64,000 nt of DNA from Desulfosporosinus nitroreducens (GCF_023897015.1 NZ_JAMHFY010000018.1:49114-113113); one strand, 5' to 3'; numbered from the stretch's first letter, positions 1 through 8,858 are shown. Notes: generated by a model from the letters alone, not told the origin. Translations and numbers: made by a program.

Positions 1-1524
1 AGTATCTCTTCTTATGCTGCTGCTCAAGGAATTCCTGTCCTACTCACGCGTTCAGATTCATTGCCGGAGGAGACAGTTAAGGTCCTAGCTGAACTAGGGG
101 TTACCGAGGTGACGTTAGTTGGCGGTACGGCTGTAATCAAAGACAGTATCGAGGACCAGCTGAGCAAGCTCCCTCAACCTGTCAAAGTTACTACCCGTTA
201 CGCTGGGTATGATCAGTACGAAACAAACACCGCAGTCTTAAATGAGTTATCCTTCGATACTTCCAAAGTCTATGTAGCAACAGGGCAAAATTTTCCGGAT
301 GCCTTAGCCGGGGCTGCTTTGGCCGGGAAAAGCAACACGCCGATTCTATTAATTCCCAGTACTCAATTAGGGGACTCGACAACCAGTTATCTCAATCAAA
401 AACGAGCTTCCGGCTCGGCCTTTACGATTTTCGGGGGGTGGGGTGTTATCAGTTACAATATGGAGAGTGTGATTCGTACCGGTGCTGTCCAACCGCGGGT
501 TTCCCTTCAATATACTCAGGGCGGTTATGGCGGCACGAATGGAATGCTCAATCAGGTCGAGTCAATTCCTTCCCCTGCCACAGATTATGCCGATATCATT
601 GCCCCTAGTTGGTATTACCTGGATGATACCGCTGATGGAAATGTCGTTGGTGGTTGGGATGCAACCCCAAATGACTACAAGCAGTTTACATCCTTCGTTC
701 AAGCTCGTAATTTGAAAGTCCTTCCTGTTATTCAGTCATCCTGGAACACTCCTAAGACAGTTGACACCGTCATGGCTTCAGAAACTGCCAGGGCTAAACT
801 GATCGGACAAATTATGGATCGAATGAATAGTGTCAATGCTGACGGGATCGTCATTGATTTTGAATTTATGAGTAATGACACCGGACCTTATCTAACCCAG
901 TTCATGAAAGAGCTTTACGCCAAACTTCACCCCTTAAACAAGTTAGTGATTCAAGCCGTCATGCCCCGAACAGGCGCTGAGGTCTGGCTCGAAGAGTTTA
1001 ACTACCCTGCTCTTGCTCAATATGTCGATTATTTGCACATTATGACGTATGACTATAGCCACGGAGCCCCTGGACCCATCGCCCCGCTGGATTGGAGCAG
1101 CAAGGTAATGAAATATACCCAAAATCAAGGGGTCGACATGCGTAAGGTTCTCCTCGGGATTCCCTACTATGGAGTAGACTGGACCGCTACAGGCAACACC
1201 TCCGCTCCCTATAGCCGTGTCGCCCGTGGGCTACACACCCTTTATGGACCAACTGCGGACAAAGACTTAGGCGGAATGATGGAACTGATAGCACAGTATA
1301 ATAGTCCAGTCCAACGAGATGCTTCACAGGTCCCTTATTTTAGTTACACGGATACTGCAGGTACTCACACTGTTTATTATGATGATGCCCAAAGCTGGAA
1401 TGCTAAAATGGGGTTACTCAGTCAATACGGACTAGGTGGCGTCGGAGCCTGGTCCCTCTACTGGGCGTCAAACCCTGAAAGTTCTAGAACAATCTTCGCC
1501 GTCTTAAAACAACATCTGCGCTGA
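1..1524 (+). CDS. CWB2-repeat cell-wall protein with GH18 glycosidase domain (5' end outside window)
   Basis: The reading frame is open from base 1, so the start lies upstream; the TTG at 61 is internal to a CWB2 repeat. The first ~160 codons are CWB2 repeats (motifs such as VTLVGGTAVI, FPDALAGAALAG and PILLIPS), which in clostridia anchor proteins non-covalently to an anionic wall polymer. The rest is a glycoside hydrolase family 18 barrel: DGIVIDFEF matches the GH18 DxxDxE motif, with the likely catalytic Glu at 862-864, and MTYDYSHG and GVGAWSLYW match later barrel strands. GH18 proteins of spore formers often cleave peptidoglycan or chitin-like glycans, so a wall or cortex hydrolase on the cell surface is the best guess. 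A strong terminator follows. The substrate is not determinable here. Confidence 0.9.
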   Translation, partial: SISSYAAAQGIPVLLTRSDSLPEETVKVLAELGVTEVTLVGGTAVIKDSIEDQLSKLPQPVKVTTRYAGYDQYETNTAVLNELSFDTSKVYVATGQNFPDALAGAALAGKSNTPILLIPSTQLGDSTTSYLNQKRASGSAFTIFGGWGVISYNMESVIRTGAVQPRVSLQYTQGGYGGTNGMLNQVESIPSPATDYADIIAPSWYYLDDTADGNVVGGWDATPNDYKQFTSFVQARNLKVLPVIQSSWNTPKTVDTVMASETARAKLIGQIMDRMNSVNADGIVIDFEFMSNDTGPYLTQFMKELYAKLHPLNKLVIQAVMPRTGAEVWLEEFNYPALAQYVDYLHIMTYDYSHGAPGPIAPLDWSSKVMKYTQNQGVDMRKVLLGIPYYGVDWTATGNTSAPYSRVARGLHTLYGPTADKDLGGMMELIAQYNSPVQRDASQVPYFSYTDTAGTHTVYYDDAQSWNAKMGLLSQYGLGGVGAWSLYWASNPESSRTIFAVLKQHLR

Positions 1525-1562
1525 TGTAGGAAAAGCTTCCGCTTGATATGAGTAAAATAGTT

Positions 1563-1600
1563 AAGCCGTTCACTAAATTTTAGTTAGTGAACGGCTTTTT
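1563..1600 (+). terminator. Rho-independent terminator after the GH18 gene
   Basis: A perfect 14-bp stem (AAGCCGTTCACTAA at 1563-1576 pairing with 1584-1597) with a 7-nt loop is followed by T residues. It lies 38 bases after the stop codon. Confidence 0.9.
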
Positions 1601-1862
1601 AAATTCTAATCTATCTTTATAATTTCCTCTCTCTTACTCTTTTTTCACTTCTTACTTGCACATTATTTTATTAAGAAATCTTAATAAACCGTTCATTAAA
1701 TATTCATAATTGCACTGTACTCGTGTATCGAATAATTTTCCTTACATATAAACAAAGGTATTTAGTCCTTGTTTAAGATTAACTTACAGAATAGTAACTG
1801 TAAGTAATAAATGGTAATTTAACCAAAATGTTTGAAATGTAATTCTTTGTTTAATATGTTAG

Positions 1863-2138
1863 TCTCTATTTGCAGGCGAAAAACATTCACACTATTTCAA
1901 TCTTTAATTTTTCGCTCTTAGTCGCTCTAAAAAGTACCCACTGGGCTGAAATACATTTTCAGGGAGGGACGCTTCCAGAAAATCCAGTGGAATATTTTTA
2001 GATACTGCGCAATGTCTAAATGTTTAACTATTTTTTATAAGGGGGTGCGGGACGGATAATCAGCGTCTCAGAAACAAACATCTGAGATAGTACATTCAAC
2101 TAAAAAATTGGTCAAAATCGAGAGGAGAAATTCAATTA
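1863..2138 (+). promoter_or_regulatory. Long structured leader of the S-layer-like gene
   Basis: The 614-base gap before the S-layer-like gene has no credible ORF. A weak promoter-like pair (TTGAAA near 1832, TAATAT near 1852) would give a leader of about 270 nt. In it, CCACTGG (1938-1944) pairs with CCAGTGG (1984-1990) and encloses a CTGAAA/TTTCAG hairpin (1946-1962) and the sequence GGGACGC. A second hairpin, TCTCAGA/TCTGAGA, lies at 2066-2087. The ribosome site GAGGAG (2122-2127) stands about 11 bases before the ATG. The layout suggests an mRNA-stabilising leader or a riboswitch; no known class is convincingly matched. Confidence 0.45.
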
Positions 2139-5100
2139 ATGAAAAAGACAAACAAAGCCTTAGCATCTTTAGCTATAGCAGGTATGGCTCTAACATCAAT
2201 TCCTTTTAATGTATTCGCTAATGGTACAATCCCAACTCGCTTATCAGGTATGACTGCTGAACAAACTGCAGTGGCAATTGCCGATCAAACAGGTTATACA
2301 GGCACAGCAATTCTTGCATCTTCAACCTCTTATGGCATGATTGATGCGTTAACCGCTGGACCACTCGCCGCCTCTTTAAAAGCTCCTATCCTTTTAACCG
2401 GAGCTGGCAACACACTGGACGCTGCTACTAAAGCTGAACTTACCAAACTCGAAGTTAAAACTGTTTATGTAACTAGCGGAACCGCTGTTATCAAACAAAG
2501 TGTTATTGATGAGTTAAAAGCTATGGGTATTGAAGTTGTTGCCCTTGGTGGATTTGACCGTGCTGAAACATCCGTCAACATCGCTAAGAAAATGACGGGA
2601 GTTACCAAAGTTGCTGTTGCTAATGGCATACAGGATGCACTCTCCATCGCTTCAATAGCTTCCGCCGCTAATCAACCAATCCTTTTAACAGACAAAGATG
2701 CGCTTCCTGCTAGCGTAGCCGCTTATTTGGCTGCTAACTCAGGCATTACAGCTAGTGATATTATCGGTGGAACCGGCATCATCAGTGATGCAGTAAAAGC
2801 TGGACTCCCAAGTGCTACTCGCCACGCTGGTATGACTGCTTATGACACCAACAACCAAGTAATCCAAGACTTTGCTGCCGGCATCCAATTTGACAACGTC
2901 TATGTAGCTAACGGCGTAACTGGTATTGATGCTCTTGCAGGCGCTCCACTTGCAGCTCAAACCAAATCCGCTATCGTACTTACAGATGGAACTACGGTTC
3001 CTGCTGTAGCCGCTTTCACATTTGGCAAAAACCCCAGCAGTGTCGTTACTGCTCTTGGTGGCACAGCTGTTGTTCCTGAAAGTGTTCGTCTTGGAGTTGC
3101 TGCTGGTCAAGTAACACCTGACTCAAATAAGTTGGAAATTGTATCAGTAACTGCACTTGACGATAGCAATCGTTTCATTGAAATTAATTTCAGCAAAGCT
3201 GTAACTGGACTCCAAGCTGCCGATATTGTTGTTGAAAACGCTGACACATTAGATCGTTATGGTATCAAAAACGTACAAATGTCTACTGATGGCCTAAAAG
3301 CAACGGTTGAATTATTTGCAGCGAGTGATGCCGGTCAGGTACTTGAATATCTCCAAGATTATAATGTTACCGTAAATGCTAATGGAACAATTCTAAAGGC
3401 TACTTTTAACCGTGCTAATTCTATGAAAGTTCGTGTACAGGACATCAACGTAGGAGATAAAGAAATAGTAGCTTACAACGATAAAACTGGTGAAAAAATT
3501 ACTTTAGATGTACCTGACAGCCTTAACTTTGATTATCAAGCTGCATTAGGTGAGCTTGTACAAGTTTGGTACAATGCTGATAATCAATTAACTAACTATA
3601 CCATTGCTAGCTCAATTGCCAAGAATGATGCAATTGAAGTTACAAAAGTAAATGAAATCAAACTTCTTTCTGAAAACAAAAAGTATGATATTTCTGAGGA
3701 AGACTACACCAATACTGACGATCAAAAATTCGCTTTCTATTTGGATGGCAAAGAAGCAAACATTGCTGATCAAGTTAATAAGACCTTTAACTTTGCCAAA
3801 ATAGGCTTTGACAAATCAGGAGACATTGAATATGTCAGTGCTTATACTTTAAAAGACGTCTTAATCGTTGAGTCTGTTGACGGAGATGAAGTTCTTGGAG
3901 TTGACGGTTCAGCTTCAGCCGGTTCATTTGACGCATCAGATGCGACTATTATCAAAGACGGAAAAGTAATTGCTCTTGCTGATCTCAAAGCAGGCGATCT
4001 GTTATTCTTTAGCGATAGCGCAGATAACAATGACGGCTATGCTGAAGTTTTGAATAACAAAGTAGCTACCGGTGAGATCGACACAGTATATGCTGACTCC
4101 ATTGAAGTGGGTGGAGAAGTTTACGATTTCGATTATGACTCTGAAGTAGTAGCTGACTTCGATTATTCGCAACAAGCAGTTTATATCGACGAAGACGGCG
4201 ATGTAACTGATGTAGACTCTGATGCAGCAAAAGATCTTCAAGCTGCTGGAGAAGTTGAGCTTTATGCCGACTATGCCGGTAACCTGATCTTTATCAGCGG
4301 AGACGCAGTTAACGCTGATAGCAATGAACAAGTTGCAGTGTTAACTAAGGATATCCTAGGTTACTCATTAGCCAGGGACAAAGTAGAAATTGAAGCCTTA
4401 ACTCAAGATGGGGACGAGCTTTCCTTCGATATTGAACTGAAAAGCCTTGATACAATTACTGTAGATGGTATTGAGCACGATATTGATAACGGTGCTTCAA
4501 AAGATTGGACAGCATCCTTAATCGATGGTAACACCGGAATTAACTTAAAAGATAACTCTAATGCAAAAGCTGACGTAAACATTATGTTTGATAAAGAAGC
4601 TGACGCTGGAAGCCTAGTCAAGTTACACTTGAATGATGAGGGTGATCTCGAAGAATTAGAGTTCTTTAGTGGCAATGTAAATGAAATTGGCTACAGCACA
4701 ATTTCCGCTTCTAACAGCCTTGAAGCTGGGGATAAGTATCTTAGCGGTTATAAGTTGACTGCAGATACACTTATGTTTGATGCAACAGTCGACAGTGTCG
4801 ATACTGATGCAGATGATATCAAAGTTTCAACTTTCGGCAACTACAGTGGTTCTGAAATCGTTAATGGTAACTTCATCTATAATGCTGATGATGAGGTAGT
4901 GGCTGTTTGGTACGATGCTACAGACAGCTCAGATGTCACTTATGAAGAAGCTGTGGTAACTAAGGTTCTTCGTAACACTGATAACGAAGTAGTTAGTGTT
5001 ACCGTATTCGCAGCTGGTGAAGTGAAGACGTTTGCGGTAGATGAGGTTGCCGGATTTGAATCTAGTAGCGATCTTGCAAAAGGCGATGTAGTAATCCTTG

Positions 5101-5417
5101 AAATCGACAAAGATAACAACACTTTGGTAACAGGATTTGCTACATCGGACGCAGATATCACTAATGATGGTACTCCAGAGTACGCTAACCGCGTAACACT
5201 TGGCTTGACAGTTAAGAGCGTTGATGTTGGCAGCAAAAAGGTCACCTTTACAAATGGCGCGACTTACAACCTTGCTGAGGGTGGATTAGTACTTGATGGT
5301 AAAGATAACAGTGATATCAAAGTAAAATCCTTATCAGATCTTCGCGAAAAGACTAATGTAACTGTTGTTCTGGATGCAAAAACCGGTTCGTTTGCTAAGT
5401 TCTTTGTTATTGAATAG
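2139..5417 (+). CDS. S-layer-like surface protein with three N-terminal CWB2 repeats
   Basis: The 1092-residue protein starts with a clear signal peptide (MKKTNKALASLAIAGMALT, probable cleavage after VFA near residue 27). Three CWB2 repeats follow at about 33-330, each with the ILLT and GGTAVV-type signatures; they should bind the protein to a secondary wall polymer. From about 335 there is an Ig-like stretch (FIEINFSKAV) and then a long, very acidic Asp/Glu-rich repetitive region to the C-terminus, typical of self-assembling or calcium-binding surface-layer proteins. The absence of catalytic motifs, the long leader and the strong ribosome site fit an abundant structural protein. It lies next to other CWB2 genes and the polysaccharide locus. 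An adhesin role cannot be excluded. Confidence 0.88.
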   Translation: MKKTNKALASLAIAGMALTSIPFNVFANGTIPTRLSGMTAEQTAVAIADQTGYTGTAILASSTSYGMIDALTAGPLAASLKAPILLTGAGNTLDAATKAELTKLEVKTVYVTSGTAVIKQSVIDELKAMGIEVVALGGFDRAETSVNIAKKMTGVTKVAVANGIQDALSIASIASAANQPILLTDKDALPASVAAYLAANSGITASDIIGGTGIISDAVKAGLPSATRHAGMTAYDTNNQVIQDFAAGIQFDNVYVANGVTGIDALAGAPLAAQTKSAIVLTDGTTVPAVAAFTFGKNPSSVVTALGGTAVVPESVRLGVAAGQVTPDSNKLEIVSVTALDDSNRFIEINFSKAVTGLQAADIVVENADTLDRYGIKNVQMSTDGLKATVELFAASDAGQVLEYLQDYNVTVNANGTILKATFNRANSMKVRVQDINVGDKEIVAYNDKTGEKITLDVPDSLNFDYQAALGELVQVWYNADNQLTNYTIASSIAKNDAIEVTKVNEIKLLSENKKYDISEEDYTNTDDQKFAFYLDGKEANIADQVNKTFNFAKIGFDKSGDIEYVSAYTLKDVLIVESVDGDEVLGVDGSASAGSFDASDATIIKDGKVIALADLKAGDLLFFSDSADNNDGYAEVLNNKVATGEIDTVYADSIEVGGEVYDFDYDSEVVADFDYSQQAVYIDEDGDVTDVDSDAAKDLQAAGEVELYADYAGNLIFISGDAVNADSNEQVAVLTKDILGYSLARDKVEIEALTQDGDELSFDIELKSLDTITVDGIEHDIDNGASKDWTASLIDGNTGINLKDNSNAKADVNIMFDKEADAGSLVKLHLNDEGDLEELEFFSGNVNEIGYSTISASNSLEAGDKYLSGYKLTADTLMFDATVDSVDTDADDIKVSTFGNYSGSEIVNGNFIYNADDEVVAVWYDATDSSDVTYEEAVVTKVLRNTDNEVVSVTVFAAGEVKTFAVDEVAGFESSSDLAKGDVVILEIDKDNNTLVTGFATSDADITNDGTPEYANRVTLGLTVKSVDVGSKKVTFTNGATYNLAEGGLVLDGKDNSDIKVKSLSDLREKTNVTVVLDAKTGSFAKFFVIE

Positions 5418-5460
5418 TATCTTCTTCTAGTCTGACCTTTATACAAAAGGACAATTCATT

Positions 5461-5519
5461 CAATTGAGCAAGAGAGTCTCTCGTCTTTCATTAAAGGCGA
5501 GAGACTCTCTTCGCAATTG
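5461..5519 (+). terminator. Long hairpin after the S-layer-like gene
   Basis: A 13-bp perfect stem (5471-5483 with 5498-5510) is extended by an outer CAATTG/CAATTG pairing. No T-tract follows, so it may serve for 3'-end protection as much as termination. Confidence 0.6.
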
Positions 5520-5540
5520 GTCTATCTACTGAAATGCTAA

Positions 5541-5597
5541 TCCATTGCTACTGCACGTGTAACTACCGGCTTGACTCTTACAAGCGTTGATGTTTGA
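5541..5597 (+). pseudogene. Remnant of a second S-layer-like gene
   Basis: In frame from 5541 the sequence reads SIATARVTTGLTLTSVDV then stop. This matches RVTLGLTVKSVDV of the upstream S-layer-like protein (encoded at about 5190-5230), and the DNA is clearly similar (CGGCTTGAC and AGCGTTGATGTT blocks). It is probably the debris of a duplicated paralogue or of recombination between paralogues. Confidence 0.5.
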
Positions 5598-5717
5598 GTT
5601 AGTAACTATTTTCATCACACAATTGTTCATCCCTCTAACACTAATACATATTGAGACCGCCAAAAGTCACAAACTAATGCTTTAATCACCACCCTTATCT
5701 TTCTTTAGTAAATATAC

Positions 5718-5745
5718 TTGCTTAAAAATGCTCAAATTGTATAAT
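5718..5745 (+). promoter_or_regulatory. Probable sigma-A promoter for the small transporter gene
   Basis: TTGCTT (5718-5723) and a perfect TATAAT (5740-5745) are separated by 16 bp, about 30 bases before the GTG start at 5776. Confidence 0.6.
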
Positions 5746-5775
5746 GTTTTAGAATGATAATCTAGAGAGTATGAG

Positions 5776-6129
5776 GTGGAGATTTTGTTAGTTCTCCTAA
5801 CAATCATTAATTCAATGCTCATGGTAACGGGGCAAACCCTCTGGAAATTAGGGGCCTCCGGAAAAGAGATACATAGCCTCGGTCAACTCCTACGCATTTT
5901 CTTAAGTCCTTATGTGATTTCCGGCCTTGCGGTGTATGCGTTTGCTTCCGTCCTCTGGATTTATATTTTAAATAAAGGCGAGTTAAGCTATGTCTATCCG
6001 ATTCAAAGTACAGCCTTTATATTTGCCCTTCTAATAGGAACAACGATTTTCAAAGAACAGCTCACGGCCTCGAAGGTCATTGGGGTTTTAGTGATTTGCC
6101 TGGGCGTAATTATTATCACTCGAAAGTAG
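5776..6129 (+). CDS. Small DMT-superfamily membrane transporter (EamA/SMR-like, four helices)
   Basis: The 117-residue protein is almost wholly hydrophobic, with four predicted membrane helices (about 3-21, 39-60, 70-90 and 97-115). The end, FKEQLTASKVIGVLVICLG, is the signature of EmrE/EamA-like small transporters. Such half-size proteins act as dimers; relatives next to glycan genes (ArnE/ArnF type) flip undecaprenyl-phosphate sugars. The GTG at 5776 is the track start; its ribosome site is weak and an internal ATG at 5818 is possible. It lies 8 bases before the GNAT gene and should be co-transcribed with it, suggesting a shared role in envelope modification. The substrate is unknown. Confidence 0.75.
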   Translation: MEILLVLLTIINSMLMVTGQTLWKLGASGKEIHSLGQLLRIFLSPYVISGLAVYAFASVLWIYILNKGELSYVYPIQSTAFIFALLIGTTIFKEQLTASKVIGVLVICLGVIIITRK

Positions 6130-6137
6130 GCATCAGT

Positions 6138-7232
6138 ATGTGGACATCGGTTAAGTATCTGCCAGAGAATCTACCTGAAACCATCGAAATGACTCGCGAA
6201 TACTACGGAGATTCCTGGATTTCAGACTCAGACTTCCTCAAGTGGCAGTATGAAGCGAACCCTGCCGGGCCGGCCATGATTCGATTAGCTCGGGATGTCG
6301 AGACCAATCAGCTGGCAGGTCAATATGTTGTAATCCCCATGCGTTTTAAAGCGTTTAATGAACTCATTGAAGGAACCCTCTCCTTAAATACCCTCACCCG
6401 TCAAATTTATGGAGGACAAGGGATTTTTACTGGATTAGCCAAGGCCGTCTATCAGGACTGCGCTGAGCAGGGGTCCCTCTTTTGCTATGGTTTTCCTAAT
6501 CCCAATTCCTATCCGGGATTCATGAAAAAGCTAGGGTTTACAGACCTAGGAAGCGTCCCCCTTTTGCTCCGCCCCCTAAACACTAAGGCTTTGGTCAGAA
6601 AAAAGCTGGGTTCTTTGCTTGCTTCTCTCTCCCTGCCATTTCACTTCTATTATAAGGTGAAGGACCGCTCAGATGAACGCTATGAGGTTTATCCACTTAC
6701 TCCCTCAAATCTCTCTGAGATGAATGCTTTCTGGGCTAAGGTACAGGACAAATACCCTATCATGGGAATTCGTGATGCCGACTATCTCCGCTGGAGGTAT
6801 TTCGATATTCCCCTTCGTGACTATCAAGTCTACGGAGTTCGCCAGAAAAATAGCACTCAGTTGCTGGGATATATTGTAGGACGATGCACAGAAGTCGCCT
6901 CTATGTCTTCTGGAATGATCGTTGACTTTCTAGTCGACTCAGAGCATCCTGTCGCAGGAAACTGTCTCGCGAATACTCTTCTGCGCTTTTTTGTCGATAA
7001 GAACATGGATTTAGCCGGCTCCTTAATGATGCCTCACACCGAAGAATCCCGTATCCTTAAAGGTAATGGATTCTTTACCTGCCCAAAATCCTTTGAACCT
7101 CAGCCTTTTCCGGTAATTTACCGGAGGCTTGGACCTTTAAAAGGGAATTATAAAGAAGGAGAAAAGGACTACGATCCTTTTCTGCGACTGAATCAGTGGT
7201 TTTTAACTATGGGCGATTACGACGTTATTTAA
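6138..7232 (+). CDS. GNAT-family N-acyltransferase-like protein
   Basis: 364 residues from ATG 6138 (an AAGTAGG-like site lies ahead; the longer frame from TTG 6096 would overlap the transporter). The N-terminal half contains a GNAT-like core: RLARDVETNQLAGQYVVIP, then YGGQGIFTGLAKAVY, which resembles the acetyl-CoA-binding R/Q-x-x-G-x-G/A loop, and FCYGFPNPNSYPGF followed by KLGF. The C-terminal half (DADYLRWRYFDIP) looks like a second degenerate GNAT domain. Proteins of this type are found with polysaccharide deacetylase genes in exopolysaccharide loci, which fits the deacetylase just downstream. The acyl acceptor is unknown. Confidence 0.65.
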   Translation: MWTSVKYLPENLPETIEMTREYYGDSWISDSDFLKWQYEANPAGPAMIRLARDVETNQLAGQYVVIPMRFKAFNELIEGTLSLNTLTRQIYGGQGIFTGLAKAVYQDCAEQGSLFCYGFPNPNSYPGFMKKLGFTDLGSVPLLLRPLNTKALVRKKLGSLLASLSLPFHFYYKVKDRSDERYEVYPLTPSNLSEMNAFWAKVQDKYPIMGIRDADYLRWRYFDIPLRDYQVYGVRQKNSTQLLGYIVGRCTEVASMSSGMIVDFLVDSEHPVAGNCLANTLLRFFVDKNMDLAGSLMMPHTEESRILKGNGFFTCPKSFEPQPFPVIYRRLGPLKGNYKEGEKDYDPFLRLNQWFLTMGDYDVI

Positions 7233-7256
7233 TGTTCATTTAGCCTTCTGATTGGT

Positions 7257-7354
7257 TTGCTAATTTATCGAAAAGTCTAGATTTTGCAAGGATTTACGGG
7301 TAGTTTTGCCTAATATATGTGCATGAAAAAACAGCCTTTGACCTCAAAAACCGT
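7257..7354 (+). repeat. Left arm of ~97-bp inverted repeat
   Basis: The stretch from TTGCTAATTTATCGAAAAG to CAAAAACCGT is repeated in inverse orientation at 8921-9018 with about 85% identity by eye, including TTTACGGGTAGT and AACAGCCTTTG. The two arms bracket the deacetylase gene and a DUF3102 remnant. Confidence 0.8.
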
Positions 7355-7366
7355 CAGACCCGGCCG

Positions 7367-7412
7367 GGCTTGTCCAACAATTCGACAGCGCTGTCGAATT
7401 GTTGGACAAGCC
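7367..7412. repeat. Perfect 46-bp palindrome
   Basis: Arms of 23 bp meet without a spacer at 7389/7390: GGCTTGTCCAACAATTCGAC and continuing to GCTGTC, with no mismatch. There is no T-tract, so a terminator is not the obvious explanation. Confidence 0.9.
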
Positions 7413-7559
7413 GAGGAGAAGGCTCCCACCCTTGTCGGAATTGCCCAAATTCTGATTTTCATTACAAGCAATCCAAATGAGGATTAATATTAGTTTTATA
7501 CTAATACAGTTTAACCTATATAATTTAACTGCTTATGCAGACGAAAGTTGAGTTAAGCA

Positions 7560-8384
7560 ATGAAGAATATCTTAACCATTGATCTAGAGGAATGGTTTCA
7601 CGCCAACTATCATGATGACGTTTTTGATAACCAAAAATCTTATGCGGTGCGAATTATCCAGAACACGGAACGTCTATTAACCCTCTTTGACCAATACAAA
7701 GCCCAGGCCACCTTCTTCGTCCTAGGCTATGTTGCCGAAAAACATCCCCAACTGATCCGGAATATTGCTGCTGCCGGACACGAAATTGCCTCCCATGGGT
7801 ATGCCCATCAACTTATTTACAAACAAACACCCAGCGAATTTAAAAAGGACGTGAGCCAAGCTAAGCAACGCGTTGAAGATATTATCGGCACAAGCGTCAA
7901 AGGCTACCGAGCCCCTTCATGGTCTATTACTCCAAAATCTCTCTGGGCTTGGGAGATCCTCCAGGACTTAGGCTTTGTGTATGATGCCAGTGTCTTCCCC
8001 ATTGAAACCTATCTCTATGGCCTGCCCACCGCCCCACGCTTTCCCTATCACCCAAAATACAATGGAAAAATACTCAAGCTGCTTGAAGTCCCTTCCTCAA
8101 CGGTACGGGTGTTAAACAAGAATATTCCCTTCGCTGGTGGCTTTTACTTCCGAGCTCTTCCCTATCCTGTGATCGCACAGTGTATCAAAACCGTCAACAA
8201 AGAAGGTCAACCCGCGATTGTCTACCTTCACCCCCGCGAAATCGACCCAAATCAACCCCGCCTCACCCTCAGCACTAAAGAAAACCTCATTCACTATTAC
8301 GGTATTAATGGGTGCGAAAAAAAGCTCGTACATGTGCTGAAAGAGTTTGAGTTTACTTCTATAGAGAAGTACTATGGGCTTTAA
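7560..8384 (+). CDS. Polysaccharide deacetylase (NodB fold, DUF3473-type C-terminus)
   Basis: The 274-residue protein has NodB motif 1 at TIDLEEWFH (the metal Asp and base region near residue 8), TFFVLGYVAEKHP, the His-x3-His metal motif in IASHGYAHQ, YRAPSWSI (motif 3) and the C-terminal YLHPREID followed by PNQPR, typical of the DUF3473 deacetylases of exopolysaccharide loci (known from exosortase-linked systems). No signal peptide is present, so it probably acts in the cytoplasm on a lipid-linked glycan, removing N-acetyl groups. The neighbouring GNAT gene supports glycan modification. It lies inside an inverted-repeat pair, which hints at acquisition as a unit. No exosortase is seen nearby. 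The ribosome site (AAAGTTGAG) is weak. Confidence 0.88.
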   Translation: MKNILTIDLEEWFHANYHDDVFDNQKSYAVRIIQNTERLLTLFDQYKAQATFFVLGYVAEKHPQLIRNIAAAGHEIASHGYAHQLIYKQTPSEFKKDVSQAKQRVEDIIGTSVKGYRAPSWSITPKSLWAWEILQDLGFVYDASVFPIETYLYGLPTAPRFPYHPKYNGKILKLLEVPSSTVRVLNKNIPFAGGFYFRALPYPVIAQCIKTVNKEGQPAIVYLHPREIDPNQPRLTLSTKENLIHYYGINGCEKKLVHVLKEFEFTSIEKYYGL

Positions 8385-8395
8385 ATTTATAACTT

Positions 8396-8448
8396 AAAAT
8401 AAGAAACGAGATGGCAGGGATTATTCCTACTATCTCGTTTCTTATTTT
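8396..8448. terminator. Bidirectional terminator
   Basis: A perfect 17-bp stem (AAAATAAGAAACGAGAT at 8396-8412 with 8432-8448) has A-tracts on one side and T-tracts on the other, so it can end transcription from both the deacetylase gene and the opposing fragment. Confidence 0.9.
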
Positions 8449-8771
8449 ACAGACTTAAGCCTTACTATGTCACCCCAATTACTCGCAGTGATCAATTCAA
8501 CATTTAACAAGTCTTTTCTAATAGCTTTAATTTCTCCACTTATCTCCGCTATGTTAAACGACATCTTATCGTGTTCCGCTTTATTGATCTGCGCTAAATG
8601 TTCTAACGCCTTTAATATCAGTGTATTCTCTTGAATCTTACGATTTTCCACCTTAATATCCAACTCAAACTTTGGGCAATCCGATAAGGATGGGCAGCCA
8701 GTATGAGGATGGAAATTTCCAACAGGACGCCTGAGCAAATCGCGTCCGAGCTTAACTTTATTAAGGAACAA
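8442..8771 (-). pseudogene. Coiled-coil hypothetical protein, probably a C-terminal gene fragment
   Basis: The frame gives 109 residues, but the first ~27 are antisense to the DUF3102 remnant and are probably not original. From about SLSDCPKFE the sequence looks genuine: LEHLAQINKAEHDKMSFNIA forms an amphipathic coiled coil, ending in TASNWGDIVRLKSVK. It resembles the C-termini of small hypothetical coiled-coil proteins common in Firmicutes. The likely picture is a 5'-truncated gene joined at about 8700 to other DNA. No function can be assigned. Confidence 0.4.
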
Positions 8772-8858
8772 AGCGGCAAAATGCTGCTTAGCAACGCCGT
8801 TGAGCTGCTATCCCATGGAGAGTGGCTTAAATGGCCGACTGAATCAGTGAGTTACTCC
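8703..8858 (+). pseudogene. Remnant of a DUF3102-family gene
   Basis: The frame RTPEQIASELNFIKEQSGKM, then LLSNAVE joined directly to LLSHGEWLKW and SVSYS, closely resembles the DUF3102 N-terminus of Desulfitobacterium/Desulfosporosinus and their phages, where an extra ~8-10 residues (GRRL-type) are expected between the two parts. The deletion and the loss of everything after SVSYS mark it as a decayed fragment. The downstream part of the frame is non-homologous read-through. Confidence 0.5.

Larger units (their letters stand above)
7233..7559. other. Intergenic region with inverted-repeat arm, palindrome and promoter
   Basis: No gene. It holds one arm (7257-7354) of an inverted repeat whose other arm is at 8921-9018, a perfect 46-bp palindrome (7367-7412), and a TATAAT (7519-7524) with a weak TTATAC 17 bp upstream that may drive the deacetylase gene. 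An ATTAGT/ACTAAT dyad (7489-7505) overlaps the -35 region. Confidence 0.7.

Noticed and set aside
1921..2000. c-di-GMP-I (GEMM) riboswitch
   Set aside because: GGGACGC is present but the conserved CAGGGCAAACC part and the second helix are not recognisable, so it is kept only as an unnamed structured leader.
7560..8384. Exosortase/PEP-CTERM type export locus
   Set aside because: The deacetylase type is typical of such loci, but no exosortase, PEP-CTERM protein or related gene is found in the window.
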